DNA of 64,000 bases from positions 62,001-126,000 of the forward strand of contig NZ_JNFC01000012.1 in assembly GCF_000756385.1 (NCBI RefSeq). The letters are read 5' to 3'. The notes below the pieces were generated by a model, which saw only the letters and a program-made list of their open reading frames with translations, did no database searches and was not told the DNA's origin. Shown here piece by piece: positions 8,272 through 16,825 of the stretch (position 1 is its first letter; each line of letters starts with the position of its first letter). The stretch is from Sphingopyxis sp. LC363 (GTDB lineage Bacteria; Pseudomonadota; Alphaproteobacteria; Sphingomonadales; Sphingomonadaceae). The translations under genes and the position numbers were made by a program.

Positions 8272-11130
8272 GTGAATTCTCGTAATCAAATCCGTGCGCG
8301 TTCGCTCCGCGCCGTCTTGCTGGCGGGTGCGGGCTCGACATTGCTCGCCGCCGCGATGCCCGCGGTGGCGCAGGACACGGCCCCCGCCGCGCAGGACGAA
8401 GAGGACGCGATCGTCGTCACCGGGATTCGCGAGACGATCCAGAATTCGATCAACACCAAGCGCGAGGAGACGGCGATCGTCGACGCGCTCTCGGCCGATG
8501 ACATCGGCGACCTTCCCGCGCTGTCGGTCGGCCAGGCGATCCAGACGATCACCGGCGCGACGACGCACCGCGAAAAGGGCGACGCCTCCGAAATCGCGTT
8601 GCGCGGCCTCGGCCCCTTCCTCTCGAACGCGACCTTCAACGGCCGCGACGCGACCAACGGCAGCGGCGACCGCTCGGTGAACTTCAACCAGTTCCCGTCC
8701 GAACTCGTCAACAATATCAAAATCTACAAGACGCAGCAGGCGGACCTCGTTGAGGGCGGCGTCGCCGGCACGATCGAGATCGGGACGCTGCGCCCGCTCG
8801 ACTTCGGCAAGCGCCGCATCCAGGCCGAGGTCAAGGCGCAGTACAACCCCTATGGAGACCGCATCGTCGGGTCGGGCGGCATCGGCTGGCGCGGGACGCT
8901 GAGCTATGTCGATCAGTTCGCGAACGACACGATCGGCATCGCGATCGGCGTCCAGCGCAACGACACCAACAACCCCGAGGAAACCTATGCCGCCAGCAGC
9001 ACCTGGGTCGCGTGCCGCGCCGACAATGCCTCCAGCGGCAATTGCAGCGAACTCGCGCGCGAGGATTACGGCCAGGATCCCTATTATCTCGTCCCCAACT
9101 CCTACATCTTCCGCCAGATCAGCGAGACCGACAAGCGCGATGCCGCGTTCGGCGCGATCCAGTGGCGCCCCTCGGACCGGCTCAACGTCAATCTCGACGT
9201 CCAATATTCGGACCGCACTTTTGTCGAAAGCCGCCGCGACCTTACGATTTCGGAGGCGCGGCGCGGCCTGGCCAACGTCGAATATGACGAAAACGGCATC
9301 GTTCGTTATCTCGAAGGGTCGAGTTCGCTCGAATCGAACGGCTCCGAACTGTCGCGTTCGGAAGAATATCTCGGCGGAGGCCTGTCGGTCGAATGGATGC
9401 CGAACGACCGGCTGACGCTGACCTTCGACGGCAGCTATTCGCGCACGATCCGCAAGGAGATCGAACGCAATTTCCGCCTGCGCACCGACCGGAACGACCT
9501 CAACGGCGATCGCACGCCGGTGGGCGACCAGCGCGTCCCCTATATCTACGAACTCGCGCCGGGCAGCTTCGTGCCCACAATCACGATCGACCCGCGCTTC
9601 GACCTCAATAACCATGATCTCTTCTGGGACGACGCCCGCCTGCGCCGCGACGAGAGCAAGCGCCACAACGAGATCATCGCGGGGCGCTTCGACGCCGCAT
9701 ATGAGCTCGACGGCTTCCTCAGCCGGATTTCGGCGGGCGCGCGCTGGTCCGAACTCACCTTTCGCGACTACGACCTGCGCAACGAGGCTTTCGAGCTGAC
9801 ATCGGATATCGACGAAGAGCGGGCGATCAACAACCAGTGCCGCCAGGCCTTCCCGCAGACCGGTTATCTGTCGGCGGCCGAGGGCAACAACATCCACAGC
9901 TGGGCGACCTTTGACGTCGACTGCATATTCGGCGGATATCTGGGCACTGTGGATCCGGGCTTGCCCGACGAGCTCCGCGCGGCCGCCAATCGCGACGTCA
10001 CCGAACGCACGCTCGCGGGCTATGTGATGGCCGAATATGACGCCGATCTGGGCAATATGCCCGTCCGCGGCAATTTCGGCGTCCGCGTCGTCAAGACCGA
10101 CGTCACCTCGAACGGGCTGCGCAGCGACCTCGTCCTCGTCCCCGATGACACCGACCCCGGCCGGTTCACGCTCGAAGAAACCAGTGATTTCCAGACGGTG
10201 CGGATCGAGAGCAGCAGCACACGCATCCTGCCGAGCGTCAATGCGATCTTCGAGGTCGCGCCCGACACGCTGGTGCGCGTCGCGGGCTATCGCGCCATGT
10301 CGCGCCCCAATCCCAGCGCGCTCGGCGCCGGCCGCACCTTCACACTCGGCGACGGCGACGATGGCGGCTTCACCTCGATCGAGGAAGCCATCGACAATGT
10401 CCGCGCCAACGGTAGCCCACGCCTCAAGCCGCTGATGTCGTGGAACGCCGACGCCGCGATCGAATGGTATCCGAACAAGGACAGCCTCCTGTCGGCAACC
10501 GTCTACTACAAGCAGTTCAACGGCGGCTTCCAGCCGGTGGTCTATAACGAGGATTTCACGATCAACGGCGAAACCGTGACGGTGCCGGTCACCCAGACGC
10601 GCAACAGCCCCGACAAGTCGCGCATCTACGGTCTCGAACTCACCGCCGCGACGCGCTTCAGCTTCCTGCCCAAGCCGCTCGACGGTCTCGGCGCCAAGGT
10701 CAGCTACAATTACGCCGATTCGAACTTCGAAACGCAGGATATCCGGCTCGGCGACGAATATGATCCGGAAACCGAAACGGTGACGCCGGGCCTCATCGCG
10801 CCCGCTGGCCTTTCGGGCTATTCGAAGCATGTGTTATCGGCGCAGGCCTATTACGACATCGGGCCGGTGTCGCTGCAGGCGATCTACAATTACCGCAGCA
10901 AATATTTCCAGGACTTCGTCGGCGGCAATAGCCAGCTGCGCTATGTCGGGCCCAGCGAAACCCTCGATTTCCGCGCATCGCTCGCGCTGATGCCCGGTGT
11001 GTCGCTGCGGTTCGAGGCGCTGAACCTCTTCAACGAGCCCAAGGCGACCTATATGCCCGTCTACGGCAGCAGCCGCCAATATCATTATTACGGATCCAAA
11101 TATTTCATCGGCCTGCGGGCCCGGATCTAG
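8272..11130 (+). CDS. TonB-dependent receptor of the alginate locus
   Basis: A 952-residue outer-membrane receptor: signal peptide (AAAMPAVAQ), pre-plug motif EDAIVVTGIRETI, plug domain (ADDIGDLPALSVGQAIQ, EIALRGLGPFLS, VEGGVAGTIEIGT) and a long beta-barrel ending in the aromatic C-terminus YFIGLRARI. It belongs to the large sphingomonad TBDR family used for carbohydrate uptake. A GTG start is used, preceded by GGGAGAG. It follows the lyase/esterase genes on the same strand after a 115-base gap that carries an inverted repeat. Together with the divergent receptor at 1-751 the locus has two receptors, possibly for different oligomer sizes or acetylation states (inference). Confidence 0.93.
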   Translation: MNSRNQIRARSLRAVLLAGAGSTLLAAAMPAVAQDTAPAAQDEEDAIVVTGIRETIQNSINTKREETAIVDALSADDIGDLPALSVGQAIQTITGATTHREKGDASEIALRGLGPFLSNATFNGRDATNGSGDRSVNFNQFPSELVNNIKIYKTQQADLVEGGVAGTIEIGTLRPLDFGKRRIQAEVKAQYNPYGDRIVGSGGIGWRGTLSYVDQFANDTIGIAIGVQRNDTNNPEETYAASSTWVACRADNASSGNCSELAREDYGQDPYYLVPNSYIFRQISETDKRDAAFGAIQWRPSDRLNVNLDVQYSDRTFVESRRDLTISEARRGLANVEYDENGIVRYLEGSSSLESNGSELSRSEEYLGGGLSVEWMPNDRLTLTFDGSYSRTIRKEIERNFRLRTDRNDLNGDRTPVGDQRVPYIYELAPGSFVPTITIDPRFDLNNHDLFWDDARLRRDESKRHNEIIAGRFDAAYELDGFLSRISAGARWSELTFRDYDLRNEAFELTSDIDEERAINNQCRQAFPQTGYLSAAEGNNIHSWATFDVDCIFGGYLGTVDPGLPDELRAAANRDVTERTLAGYVMAEYDADLGNMPVRGNFGVRVVKTDVTSNGLRSDLVLVPDDTDPGRFTLEETSDFQTVRIESSSTRILPSVNAIFEVAPDTLVRVAGYRAMSRPNPSALGAGRTFTLGDGDDGGFTSIEEAIDNVRANGSPRLKPLMSWNADAAIEWYPNKDSLLSATVYYKQFNGGFQPVVYNEDFTINGETVTVPVTQTRNSPDKSRIYGLELTAATRFSFLPKPLDGLGAKVSYNYADSNFETQDIRLGDEYDPETETVTPGLIAPAGLSGYSKHVLSAQAYYDIGPVSLQAIYNYRSKYFQDFVGGNSQLRYVGPSETLDFRASLALMPGVSLRFEALNLFNEPKATYMPVYGSSRQYHYYGSKYFIGLRARI

Positions 11131-11138
11131 GCGGCAAG

Positions 11139-12026
11139 GTGCGCACTCTGTTCGCCTTGTTATCGGTCGCGGCTGCAGCGCCCGCCGCTGCGACCGATGC
11201 GGTCGAACTCGCGCAAATCGACCGGGACGTCGTATACCGGACGGTGGAAGGAACGGCGCTGCACCTCGACGTCTATCGCCATGCGGACAGCGTCGCTGCG
11301 CCGGGCCCGGTGTTGGTTCACTTCCATGGCGGCGGCTGGGCGCGCGGCGCGCGGCCCGCCGACTGGGCGGGGTTTCGTCCTTATCTGGCGGCGGGCTTAT
11401 CGCTGGTGACGGTGCAATATCGCCTCGCTGGCGAGGCGCGCGCGCCGGCCGCCGTGCAGGATGCGCGCTGCGCGCTCCACTGGGTCGCCGCCAACGCTGC
11501 CCGGCTGGGCTTCGATCCCGACCGTGTCATTGTGACCGGAACCTCGGCGGGGGGGCATCTGGCGCTCATGGCGGGCCTGCTACCCGCGGCAAATGATATC
11601 GACAGCGCCGAATGCCGCGCTGCTCCCGCGGCGGCGGCGATCCTCGATTTCTATGGACCGGCCGACCTGACCCGTATCGCGTCGCCGTCGGGCGCGCGGC
11701 ATCCTACCGTCGCGAACTGGATCGGCGACGAAGCCGAAGCTGCGGTAACCGAGCGGGCGATGTCGCCGGTCGCCTGGCTTGCCAAGGACAGTCCGCCGGT
11801 CTTTATCGTGCATGGCGATGCCGACCCGGTGGTGCCCGTCGCCCAGTCGATCGAACTCAAGCGCCGCCTCGACGCGCTGGCGGTCCCGTCCGAATTGTTC
11901 GTCGTGCGCGGCGGCGGTCACGGCAAATTTACGCCCGAACGCCAAGCCGAAGTGTCGAGGCGGGCGATCGCTTTCCTGTGTGGCCGCAAACTGTTGGTCG
12001 CATCGGCTTGTGCAGCGAAAAATTGA
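11139..12026 (+). CDS. Exported alpha/beta hydrolase (carboxylesterase, HSL/BD-FAE-like)
   Basis: A 295-residue protein with a signal peptide (SVAAAAPAAA). It shows the oxyanion motif HFHGGGWARG, the nucleophile elbow GTSAGGH, an Asp in HGDADPVVP and the catalytic His in GGGHGKF. These are features of the HSL-like esterase family, which includes acetyl-xylan and feruloyl esterases. Only 8 bases separate it from the receptor upstream, so co-transcription is likely. It is a second candidate deacylase for the alginate locus besides the SGNH protein. GTG start. Real substrate unknown. Confidence 0.85.
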   Translation: MRTLFALLSVAAAAPAAATDAVELAQIDRDVVYRTVEGTALHLDVYRHADSVAAPGPVLVHFHGGGWARGARPADWAGFRPYLAAGLSLVTVQYRLAGEARAPAAVQDARCALHWVAANAARLGFDPDRVIVTGTSAGGHLALMAGLLPAANDIDSAECRAAPAAAAILDFYGPADLTRIASPSGARHPTVANWIGDEAEAAVTERAMSPVAWLAKDSPPVFIVHGDADPVVPVAQSIELKRRLDALAVPSELFVVRGGGHGKFTPERQAEVSRRAIAFLCGRKLLVASACAAKN

Positions 12027-12055
12027 TGCGCCGCGCGACGACCCACTTCAAACTT

Positions 12056-12075
12056 GTCATACCAAATTGTATGAC
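12056..12075. promoter_or_regulatory. Perfect palindrome, probable GntR operator
   Basis: GTCATAC (12056-12062), CAAATT spacer, GTATGAC (12069-12075): arms are perfectly complementary. It lies 34 bases before the start of the FadR-type GntR gene, where an autoregulatory site is expected. The shape (7-bp arms, 6-bp centre) fits dimeric FadR-family operators. Weaker related half-sites occur before the receptor at 8272 and before the PL6 lyase. Confidence 0.65.
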
Positions 12076-12108
12076 CGTACCCGCAATCATGCGGGGAGAC
12101 GATTGAAT

Positions 12109-12855
12109 ATGGCCGAACGCCGCCTTTTCGAGGATGTCGCCGATACGATCCGGCGCCTGATTCTCGACGGAACCTATCCGCCGGGAACGCGACTGCCCGG
12201 CGAGCGCGAGCTGTCCGAGCGGTTCGAGGTCAGCCGGGTGACGATCCGCGAGGCCGAGATCGCGCTGCAGGCGACGGGGTGGATTCATATCCGCACCGGC
12301 GCGGGCGCCTATGTCGAGGCGGTGCTGCCCGGCGACAATGCGATCCTGCCCAAGGTCAGCGCCTTCGAGCTGACCGAAGCGCGCTCGCTGTTCGAGGCCG
12401 AGGCGGCGGCGCTCGCGGCGCCGACGATTTCGAGCGAGACGCTCGAAAAGCTCGACGAACTGCTCGTGGCGATGGCCGACGACAGCAAGAGCGAGGAAGA
12501 GATCAGCGCGATCGACCGCGAGTTTCACATGACGATCGCCGCCGCGTCGAGCAACAAGGCGATCATCCATGTGATCGAGAGCCTGTGGCGGATGCGCATG
12601 GAATTGCCCGAAGTGCGCAGCAGCCATTCGCTCGTCTGCCGCAAGGACGGCGCCGCGCGCCAGGCCGAGCACGCCGATGTCGTCGCGGCGCTGCGCAACC
12701 GCGACGCGACCGGCGCGCGGCTCGCGATGCGGCGCCATTTCAACCGCCTGCTCGAATCGATGCTCGACGAGACCGAGGAACGCGCGATGGTCGAACTGCG
12801 GCGCCAGTCGGCCGAAAGTCGCCAGCGTTATCTGCTGAGCGCAAAACTCGCCTGA
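12109..12855 (+). CDS. GntR-family transcriptional regulator, FadR subfamily (FCD domain)
   Basis: A 248-residue cytoplasmic regulator. Residues about 5-70 form the winged helix (PGTRLPGERELSERFEVSR, VTIREAEIALQATGW); residues about 85-225 are an all-helical FCD ligand domain with the metal/ligand positions DREFHMTI, and a later histidine in RRHFNRLL. FCD regulators commonly sense sugar acids. Sitting between alginate genes and kdgK it is the likely regulator of the locus, with KDG or a related acid as a plausible inducer (inference). A TTG at 12103 lies 4 bases after GGGGAG and is an alternative start; ATG 12109 is 10 bases after it. A perfect palindrome upstream suggests autoregulation. Confidence 0.9.
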   Translation: MAERRLFEDVADTIRRLILDGTYPPGTRLPGERELSERFEVSRVTIREAEIALQATGWIHIRTGAGAYVEAVLPGDNAILPKVSAFELTEARSLFEAEAAALAAPTISSETLEKLDELLVAMADDSKSEEEISAIDREFHMTIAAASSNKAIIHVIESLWRMRMELPEVRSSHSLVCRKDGAARQAEHADVVAALRNRDATGARLAMRRHFNRLLESMLDETEERAMVELRRQSAESRQRYLLSAKLA

Positions 12856-13634
12856 TGCCCGATACCCCCGATCCGGTTGCGGCGCTGCTCGCCGCGCGCC
12901 TTTCGGGGCAGGCGCTTCCCGCCTTTCCCACGCCGGTTCCCGCGACGCTGGCCGAAGCCTATGATGTGCAGCAGCGGCTGACCGCGGCGCTCGGCGCGCC
13001 GGTGCTCGGCTGGAAGGTCGGCCGCATCCCGCCCGCGCTCGTCGAAACGCTCGGTGCCGAGCGCGTCGCGGGCCCCGTGCTGCGCGTCGCCGAACTCGAC
13101 GGAGACAGGCCGGGCGAGGTCCTTATCTTCAGGGACGGCGCGGGCGCGATCGAGTCCGAGGTGATGCTGCGCCTCCGCGCGGTGCCCGACCGACGCGTGA
13201 CCGCGGGCGACGGCGCCCGCTGGGTCGACGAGATCCGCGCGGGGTTCGAGGTCGCAAGCTCGCCCGCACCTGACGTCCATAACCACGCCCCCTATGGCAT
13301 CATCGCCGACATCGGCATCAACAACGGCCTGCTGCTCGGCCCGCAGCTCGATCACGGCGATTTCGCCACGCTCGGGGTCGAAACGCAAATCGACGGCGTG
13401 GCGGTCGGCAGCGGGCGGGCGATCGACGTGCTCGACGGCCCGTGGGGCGCGCTCGATTTCCTCGCCGACCTCCATCGCCGCGGCGTCATCGAACTCAATC
13501 GCGGGCAATGGATTTCCGCTGGCGCGATCACCGGGGTCCACCCGATCGCCATCGGCCAGACCGCAACCGCCCGTTTCGGCGCCGCCGCCACCATCGCCTG
13601 CACCGCCGCCGCCGAAACCGGATTCCACGCATGA
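12855..13634 (+). CDS. FAH-superfamily protein, 2-keto-4-pentenoate hydratase-like
   Basis: A 259-residue cytoplasmic protein. The N-terminus (AYDVQQRL, GWKVGRIPP) and the carboxylate metal ligands (IESEVMLRL, EIRAGFEVASS) match 2-keto-4-pentenoate hydratases of the MhpD type. It starts inside the GntR stop (TGATG) and overlaps kdgK by 4 bases, so the three genes form a coupled unit. Its usual substrates are 2-keto-4-enoic acids. In an alginate locus it could hydrate or dehydrate a 2-keto-3-deoxy acid intermediate, but no such step exists in the standard DEH-KDG-KDPG route, so the role is open. Confidence 0.8.
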   Translation: MPDTPDPVAALLAARLSGQALPAFPTPVPATLAEAYDVQQRLTAALGAPVLGWKVGRIPPALVETLGAERVAGPVLRVAELDGDRPGEVLIFRDGAGAIESEVMLRLRAVPDRRVTAGDGARWVDEIRAGFEVASSPAPDVHNHAPYGIIADIGINNGLLLGPQLDHGDFATLGVETQIDGVAVGSGRAIDVLDGPWGALDFLADLHRRGVIELNRGQWISAGAITGVHPIAIGQTATARFGAAATIACTAAAETGFHA

Positions 13635-14650
13635 TCGCTCCGCCCCGCAGCATCGCCTGTTTCGGCGAAATCGTCATGCGCGTCTCGGTTCCGGCGGGCG
13701 AACTGCCGCTGCAATCGGCGCGCTTCGGCGCGCACGTCGGGGGCGCCGAGGCGAATGTCGCCGTCGCGCTCGCGGCGCTCGGCCGTGCTACCGCGATGAT
13801 CAGCGCGGTCCCCGAAGGTCCGATCGGCGACGGGGTCATGGGCGAACTGCGCCGTCATGGCGTCGATACGACGTCGGTGCGCCGCCCCGCGGGCCGCATG
13901 GGCCTCTATTACCATCTTCCCGGCGGCCCGATGCGCCCTGCCGAGGTCGTCTACGACCGCGCCGGCTCAGCCTTTGCGGCGGCCAGCCGCGACGACTGGG
14001 ATTGGGACCGCTTGCTCGACGGCATCGACTGGCTGCACGTCTCGGGCGTCACGCCCGCGCTGGGGCCGGACAGCGCCGCCGCGACGCTCGCAGCGGTCAC
14101 GCGTGCCCGCGCCGCCGGGATCGGCGTGTCGTTCGACGGCAATTGGCGCGGGCGTCTGTGGGAACGCTGGCAGCCCGACCCGGCGTCGATCCTGAAACCG
14201 ATCGTCGCGCAGGCGACCTTGCTTTTCGGCAATCATCGCGACGCGGGGCTGCTGCTGGGCCGCGAATTTTCGGGCGAGGGCGAAGACCGGCGGCGCGAGG
14301 CCGCGCTGGCGCTGTTCGATCAATTCCCCTCGCTCGAACATATCGCCTCGACCGCCCGCGAAATCCTCGGCACCGACGCCCACCGGATCACCGCGCGCGT
14401 CGATACGCGGGACGACCATGGCGCGAGCGACCCCACCCTCATCACGCCGGTGATCGACCGGGTCGGGACCGGCGACGCCTTCGCGGCGGGCGTTCTCGAC
14501 GGCCTGTGGAGCGGTAAGAGCCTCGCCGATGCGGCGACGCACGGCCTTGCGCTCGCGGCGCTCAAACATGGGCTGCACGGCGATTTCGCGCCCTTCGCGC
14601 GGTCGGTGCTGGACCGTGCGTCCAGTGCCGCACAGGATATTGCGCGCTAG
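13631..14650 (+). CDS. kdgK: 2-keto-3-deoxygluconate kinase (PfkB/ribokinase family)
   Basis: A 339-residue PfkB kinase: the N-terminal FGEIVMRVS and HVGGAEANVAVALAALG motifs, and the C-terminal anion-hole/catalytic motif DRVGTGDAFAAGVLDG with the base Asp. The sequence FDGNWRGRLW resembles the KdgK-specific stretch. It phosphorylates KDG to KDPG, the last alginate-specific step before the Entner-Doudoroff aldolase. The start overlaps the upstream stop (ATGA). A KDPG aldolase gene is not in the window and must be elsewhere. Fructokinase-like sugar kinases are the alternative, but context favours KDG. Confidence 0.88.
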   Translation: MIAPPRSIACFGEIVMRVSVPAGELPLQSARFGAHVGGAEANVAVALAALGRATAMISAVPEGPIGDGVMGELRRHGVDTTSVRRPAGRMGLYYHLPGGPMRPAEVVYDRAGSAFAAASRDDWDWDRLLDGIDWLHVSGVTPALGPDSAAATLAAVTRARAAGIGVSFDGNWRGRLWERWQPDPASILKPIVAQATLLFGNHRDAGLLLGREFSGEGEDRRREAALALFDQFPSLEHIASTAREILGTDAHRITARVDTRDDHGASDPTLITPVIDRVGTGDAFAAGVLDGLWSGKSLADAATHGLALAALKHGLHGDFAPFARSVLDRASSAAQDIAR

Positions 14651-14654
14651 GGTT

Positions 14655-14746
14655 CGCAACGGTAGAGACTCCCGACGGAGGCCACGTCCTCGCCCGGCTA
14701 TGCCGGGTTCTCAAGTCCGGGACGGCCCGGCAGCTCGATAAGGAGG
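14655..14746 (+). ncRNA. Candidate guanidine-II (mini-ykkC) riboswitch before the SMR exporter
   Basis: The leader between kdgK and the SMR gene contains a strong hairpin at about 14717-14730, CCGGG-ACGG-CCCGG. A G-C-closed ACGR tetraloop is the defining ligand loop of mini-ykkC RNAs. It lies just before the ribosome site AAGGAGG. A second ACGG occurs upstream at about 14674 but there it is flanked by a G.A mismatch, so the first ligand hairpin is weak. A third hairpin (CCCGGC-TAT-GCCGGG) lies between and could compete with the 3' stem. The gene downstream is the classical partner of this riboswitch class. Confidence 0.5.
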
Positions 14747-14751
14747 CTGCC

Positions 14752-15072
14752 ATGGCCTGGATATATTTGACGATCGCCGGAATTTTCGAAGTCGTGTGGG
14801 CTTTCTCGATGAAGCAGTCCGAAGGCTTCACGCGCCCGGGCGCGACCGCCGTCACCATCGCCGCGATGATCGTGAGTTTCGCGCTGCTCGCGCTGTCGAT
14901 GAAATCGCTGTCGCTCGGCACCGCCTATACGATCTGGACCGGGATCGGCGCCGTCGGCGCGTTCCTCGTCGGCATCTTCATCCTCGGCGAACAGGCGAAC
15001 GCGATGCGGATCGTCGCCGCGCTGCTGATCGTCAGCGGCCTCATCCTGATGAAGCTGTCGTCGACTGCGTGA
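14752..15072 (+). CDS. gdx: Guanidinium exporter of the SMR family
   Basis: A 106-residue four-helix membrane protein. The conserved Glu of SMR pumps is E13 in GIFEVVWAFSMKQSEGF, and the Gdx/SugE subtype signature GTAYTIWTGIGAVGAF is intact. Gdx proteins exchange guanidinium for protons as dual-topology dimers in the inner membrane. The ATG follows AAGGAGG at the ideal distance. The leader carries a possible guanidine-II riboswitch. It is probably transcribed on its own and is flanked downstream by a convergent PTS gene. Older annotations call this gene sugE. Confidence 0.93.
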   Translation: MAWIYLTIAGIFEVVWAFSMKQSEGFTRPGATAVTIAAMIVSFALLALSMKSLSLGTAYTIWTGIGAVGAFLVGIFILGEQANAMRIVAALLIVSGLILMKLSSTA

Positions 15073-15122
15073 GCGACGCCCGCCGGGCTTTCGAAGAAAA
15101 CACGGCGAGCGCCAAGGGCAAA

Positions 15123-15139
15123 CGGCGGGAAGACCGCCG
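15123..15139. terminator. Hairpin between convergent gdx and nagE genes
   Basis: CGGCGG-GAAGA-CCGCCG is a perfect 6-bp stem in the 73-base gap between the convergent stops. It has no clear T-run, so termination efficiency is uncertain. Confidence 0.4.
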
Positions 15140-15145
15140 CCCTGT

Positions 15146-16825
15146 TCAGATCAGGATATGACAGACGTCGGGCGCGGGCCGGACGAGCCCGCGCGTCAAC
15201 CGCGCCAGCGCGCCTTCGTCGACCTGCGCCGCGTCGGCGAGTTCGACCCGGTAGCGGCCGTGGAGCGCGCGGACCGAACGCACATTCGCGGCGCCGCCAA
15301 GCGCACCGGCCAAATCGTCGGGTAGCGTCGCATCCGCGCCGCTCCCGCTCGCCGCGGGGGCAGGGGCCGCGATAGCAGTCCCGCCGCCGGCTAGCGCGCC
15401 GCGGATTTCCTCGGCGACCAGATCGGCGACCGGGCCCAGAACGACCTGCGCCGCATTTTCCGACGGCCGGATGATGCCGCGCGCGCCGAGCGCGGTCAGC
15501 GCCGCGTCGTCGACCGTCGATTGATCGGCGACGATCAGGCGCAGGCGCGTCGTGCACGCGTCGACGCTGACGAGATTCGCCGCACCGCCGAGCGCCGCGA
15601 CAAAGGCTTCGCCGCGCGCGCCTCCCGTCGAAACGGTTGACGCCTCGGCGGCCTCGCCGCGCTCGCGTCCCGGTGTCGTCAGGTCGAACCGGCGGATGAA
15701 GAAGCGGAACAGGCCATAATAGAGCAGCGCGTAAACTGCGCCGACCGGCAGCAGCATCCACGGCCGCGTCGCGAGGCTGAAATTGAGCACATAGTCGAAC
15801 AGCCCCGCCGAAAAGCCGAAGCCGAGCCGGATGTCGAGCGCGTCCATCAGCGCCATCGACACGCCCATCAGCAGCGCGTGGATCGCATAGAGCAGGGGCG
15901 CGACGAACATGAAGGTGAACTCGATCGGTTCGGTCACCCCGGTCAAAAAGCTGGTGAGCGCCAGCGAAAGCAGCATCCCGCCGACCGCCTTGCGCCGCTC
16001 GGGCCGCGCCTCGTGATACATGGCGAGGCACGCGGCGGGCAGACCGAACATCATCACCGGGAAAAAGCCCGACATGAATGCGCCGGCGGTCGGATCGCCC
16101 GCGAAGAAGCGGCGGAGATCACCGGTCGCGCCCGCGAAATCGCCGACGACGAACCAGGCGGCATTGTTGATGATATGGTGCAATCCGGTGACGATCAGCA
16201 GCCGGTTGAGCACGCCATAGACGAACAGGCCCGCGCCGCCGCTTTCGACGACGGTGCGGCTCGCGGCGTCGATCGCGCCGCTGATATGCGCATAGCCATA
16301 GCCGATCACCGCCGCGAGCAGCAGCCCGGCAACCCCGCTTGCGATCGGTACGAAGCGCCGCCCCCCGAAGAAGGCGAGATATTCGGGCAGGGCGATCGCC
16401 GCGAACCGGTTATAGAAATTGCCGCCGATCAATCCGGACAGGATGCCGGTCGGCACTTCAAGCTTGTCGATCTGCGTCAGCGCCCAGTTCTTGCCTGCCA
16501 GCGCCGCCGCCGCCTCGGGCCATCCGGCGCCGAGGTCAGCCGGCGCGGTCATGAAGGTCTGCGCGCCGGTCGTCGTGACGAGATAGCAGACGACCCCCGC
16601 GAGCGCCGCGGCGCCATTGCCGTCGCGCGCAAAGCCGACCGCGACGCCGATCGCGAACAGGATACCCAGATTCTCGAAGATCGCCGCGCCCGCCGCCGAG
16701 ATGAAGGCGATGTCGAGCAGGTCGGGCTGGCCGATGCGCAGCAGCAGGCCGGCGATCGGCAGCACCGCGATCGGCAGCATCAGCGCGCGACCCAAGGGCT
16801 GGAGCGTTTCGAGTATCTTGCGCAT
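15146..16825 (-). CDS. nagE: PTS permease EIIC-EIIB-EIIB', N-acetylglucosamine type
   Basis: A 559-residue protein. The EIIC membrane domain spans about 1-370, with the substrate-channel motif GLHHIINN and TGVTEPIEF typical of glucose/GlcNAc permeases. An EIIB domain follows (about 405-480) with the phosphorylated Cys in VDACTTRLRL. A second EIIB-like copy (about 495-559) has VRALHGRYRVEL at the same place and lacks the Cys, so it is degenerate. The protein imports and phosphorylates the sugar using the EIIA-HPr-EI partner encoded just upstream. The ATG at 16825 overlaps that gene's stop (TGATG). GlcNAc specificity is inferred from nagA and the deaminase in the same operon. Confidence 0.9.
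   Translation of the reverse strand: MRKILETLQPLGRALMLPIAVLPIAGLLLRIGQPDLLDIAFISAAGAAIFENLGILFAIGVAVGFARDGNGAAALAGVVCYLVTTTGAQTFMTAPADLGAGWPEAAAALAGKNWALTQIDKLEVPTGILSGLIGGNFYNRFAAIALPEYLAFFGGRRFVPIASGVAGLLLAAVIGYGYAHISGAIDAASRTVVESGGAGLFVYGVLNRLLIVTGLHHIINNAAWFVVGDFAGATGDLRRFFAGDPTAGAFMSGFFPVMMFGLPAACLAMYHEARPERRKAVGGMLLSLALTSFLTGVTEPIEFTFMFVAPLLYAIHALLMGVSMALMDALDIRLGFGFSAGLFDYVLNFSLATRPWMLLPVGAVYALLYYGLFRFFIRRFDLTTPGRERGEAAEASTVSTGGARGEAFVAALGGAANLVSVDACTTRLRLIVADQSTVDDAALTALGARGIIRPSENAAQVVLGPVADLVAEEIRGALAGGGTAIAAPAPAASGSGADATLPDDLAGALGGAANVRSVRALHGRYRVELADAAQVDEGALARLTRGLVRPAPDVCHILI

Noticed and set aside
8239-10830. Long open frame antisense to the alginate-locus receptor
   Set aside because: It is a GC-rich shadow frame: composition dominated by Arg/Ala/Val/Asp, no domain motif, and it lies opposite a receptor with clear plug and barrel motifs.
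14647-14746. Guanidine-I (ykkC) riboswitch, suggested by CTAGGGTTC at 14647
   Set aside because: The rest of the guanidine-I core is absent and the CTAG belongs to the kdgK stop; the ACGG hairpin fits guanidine-II better.
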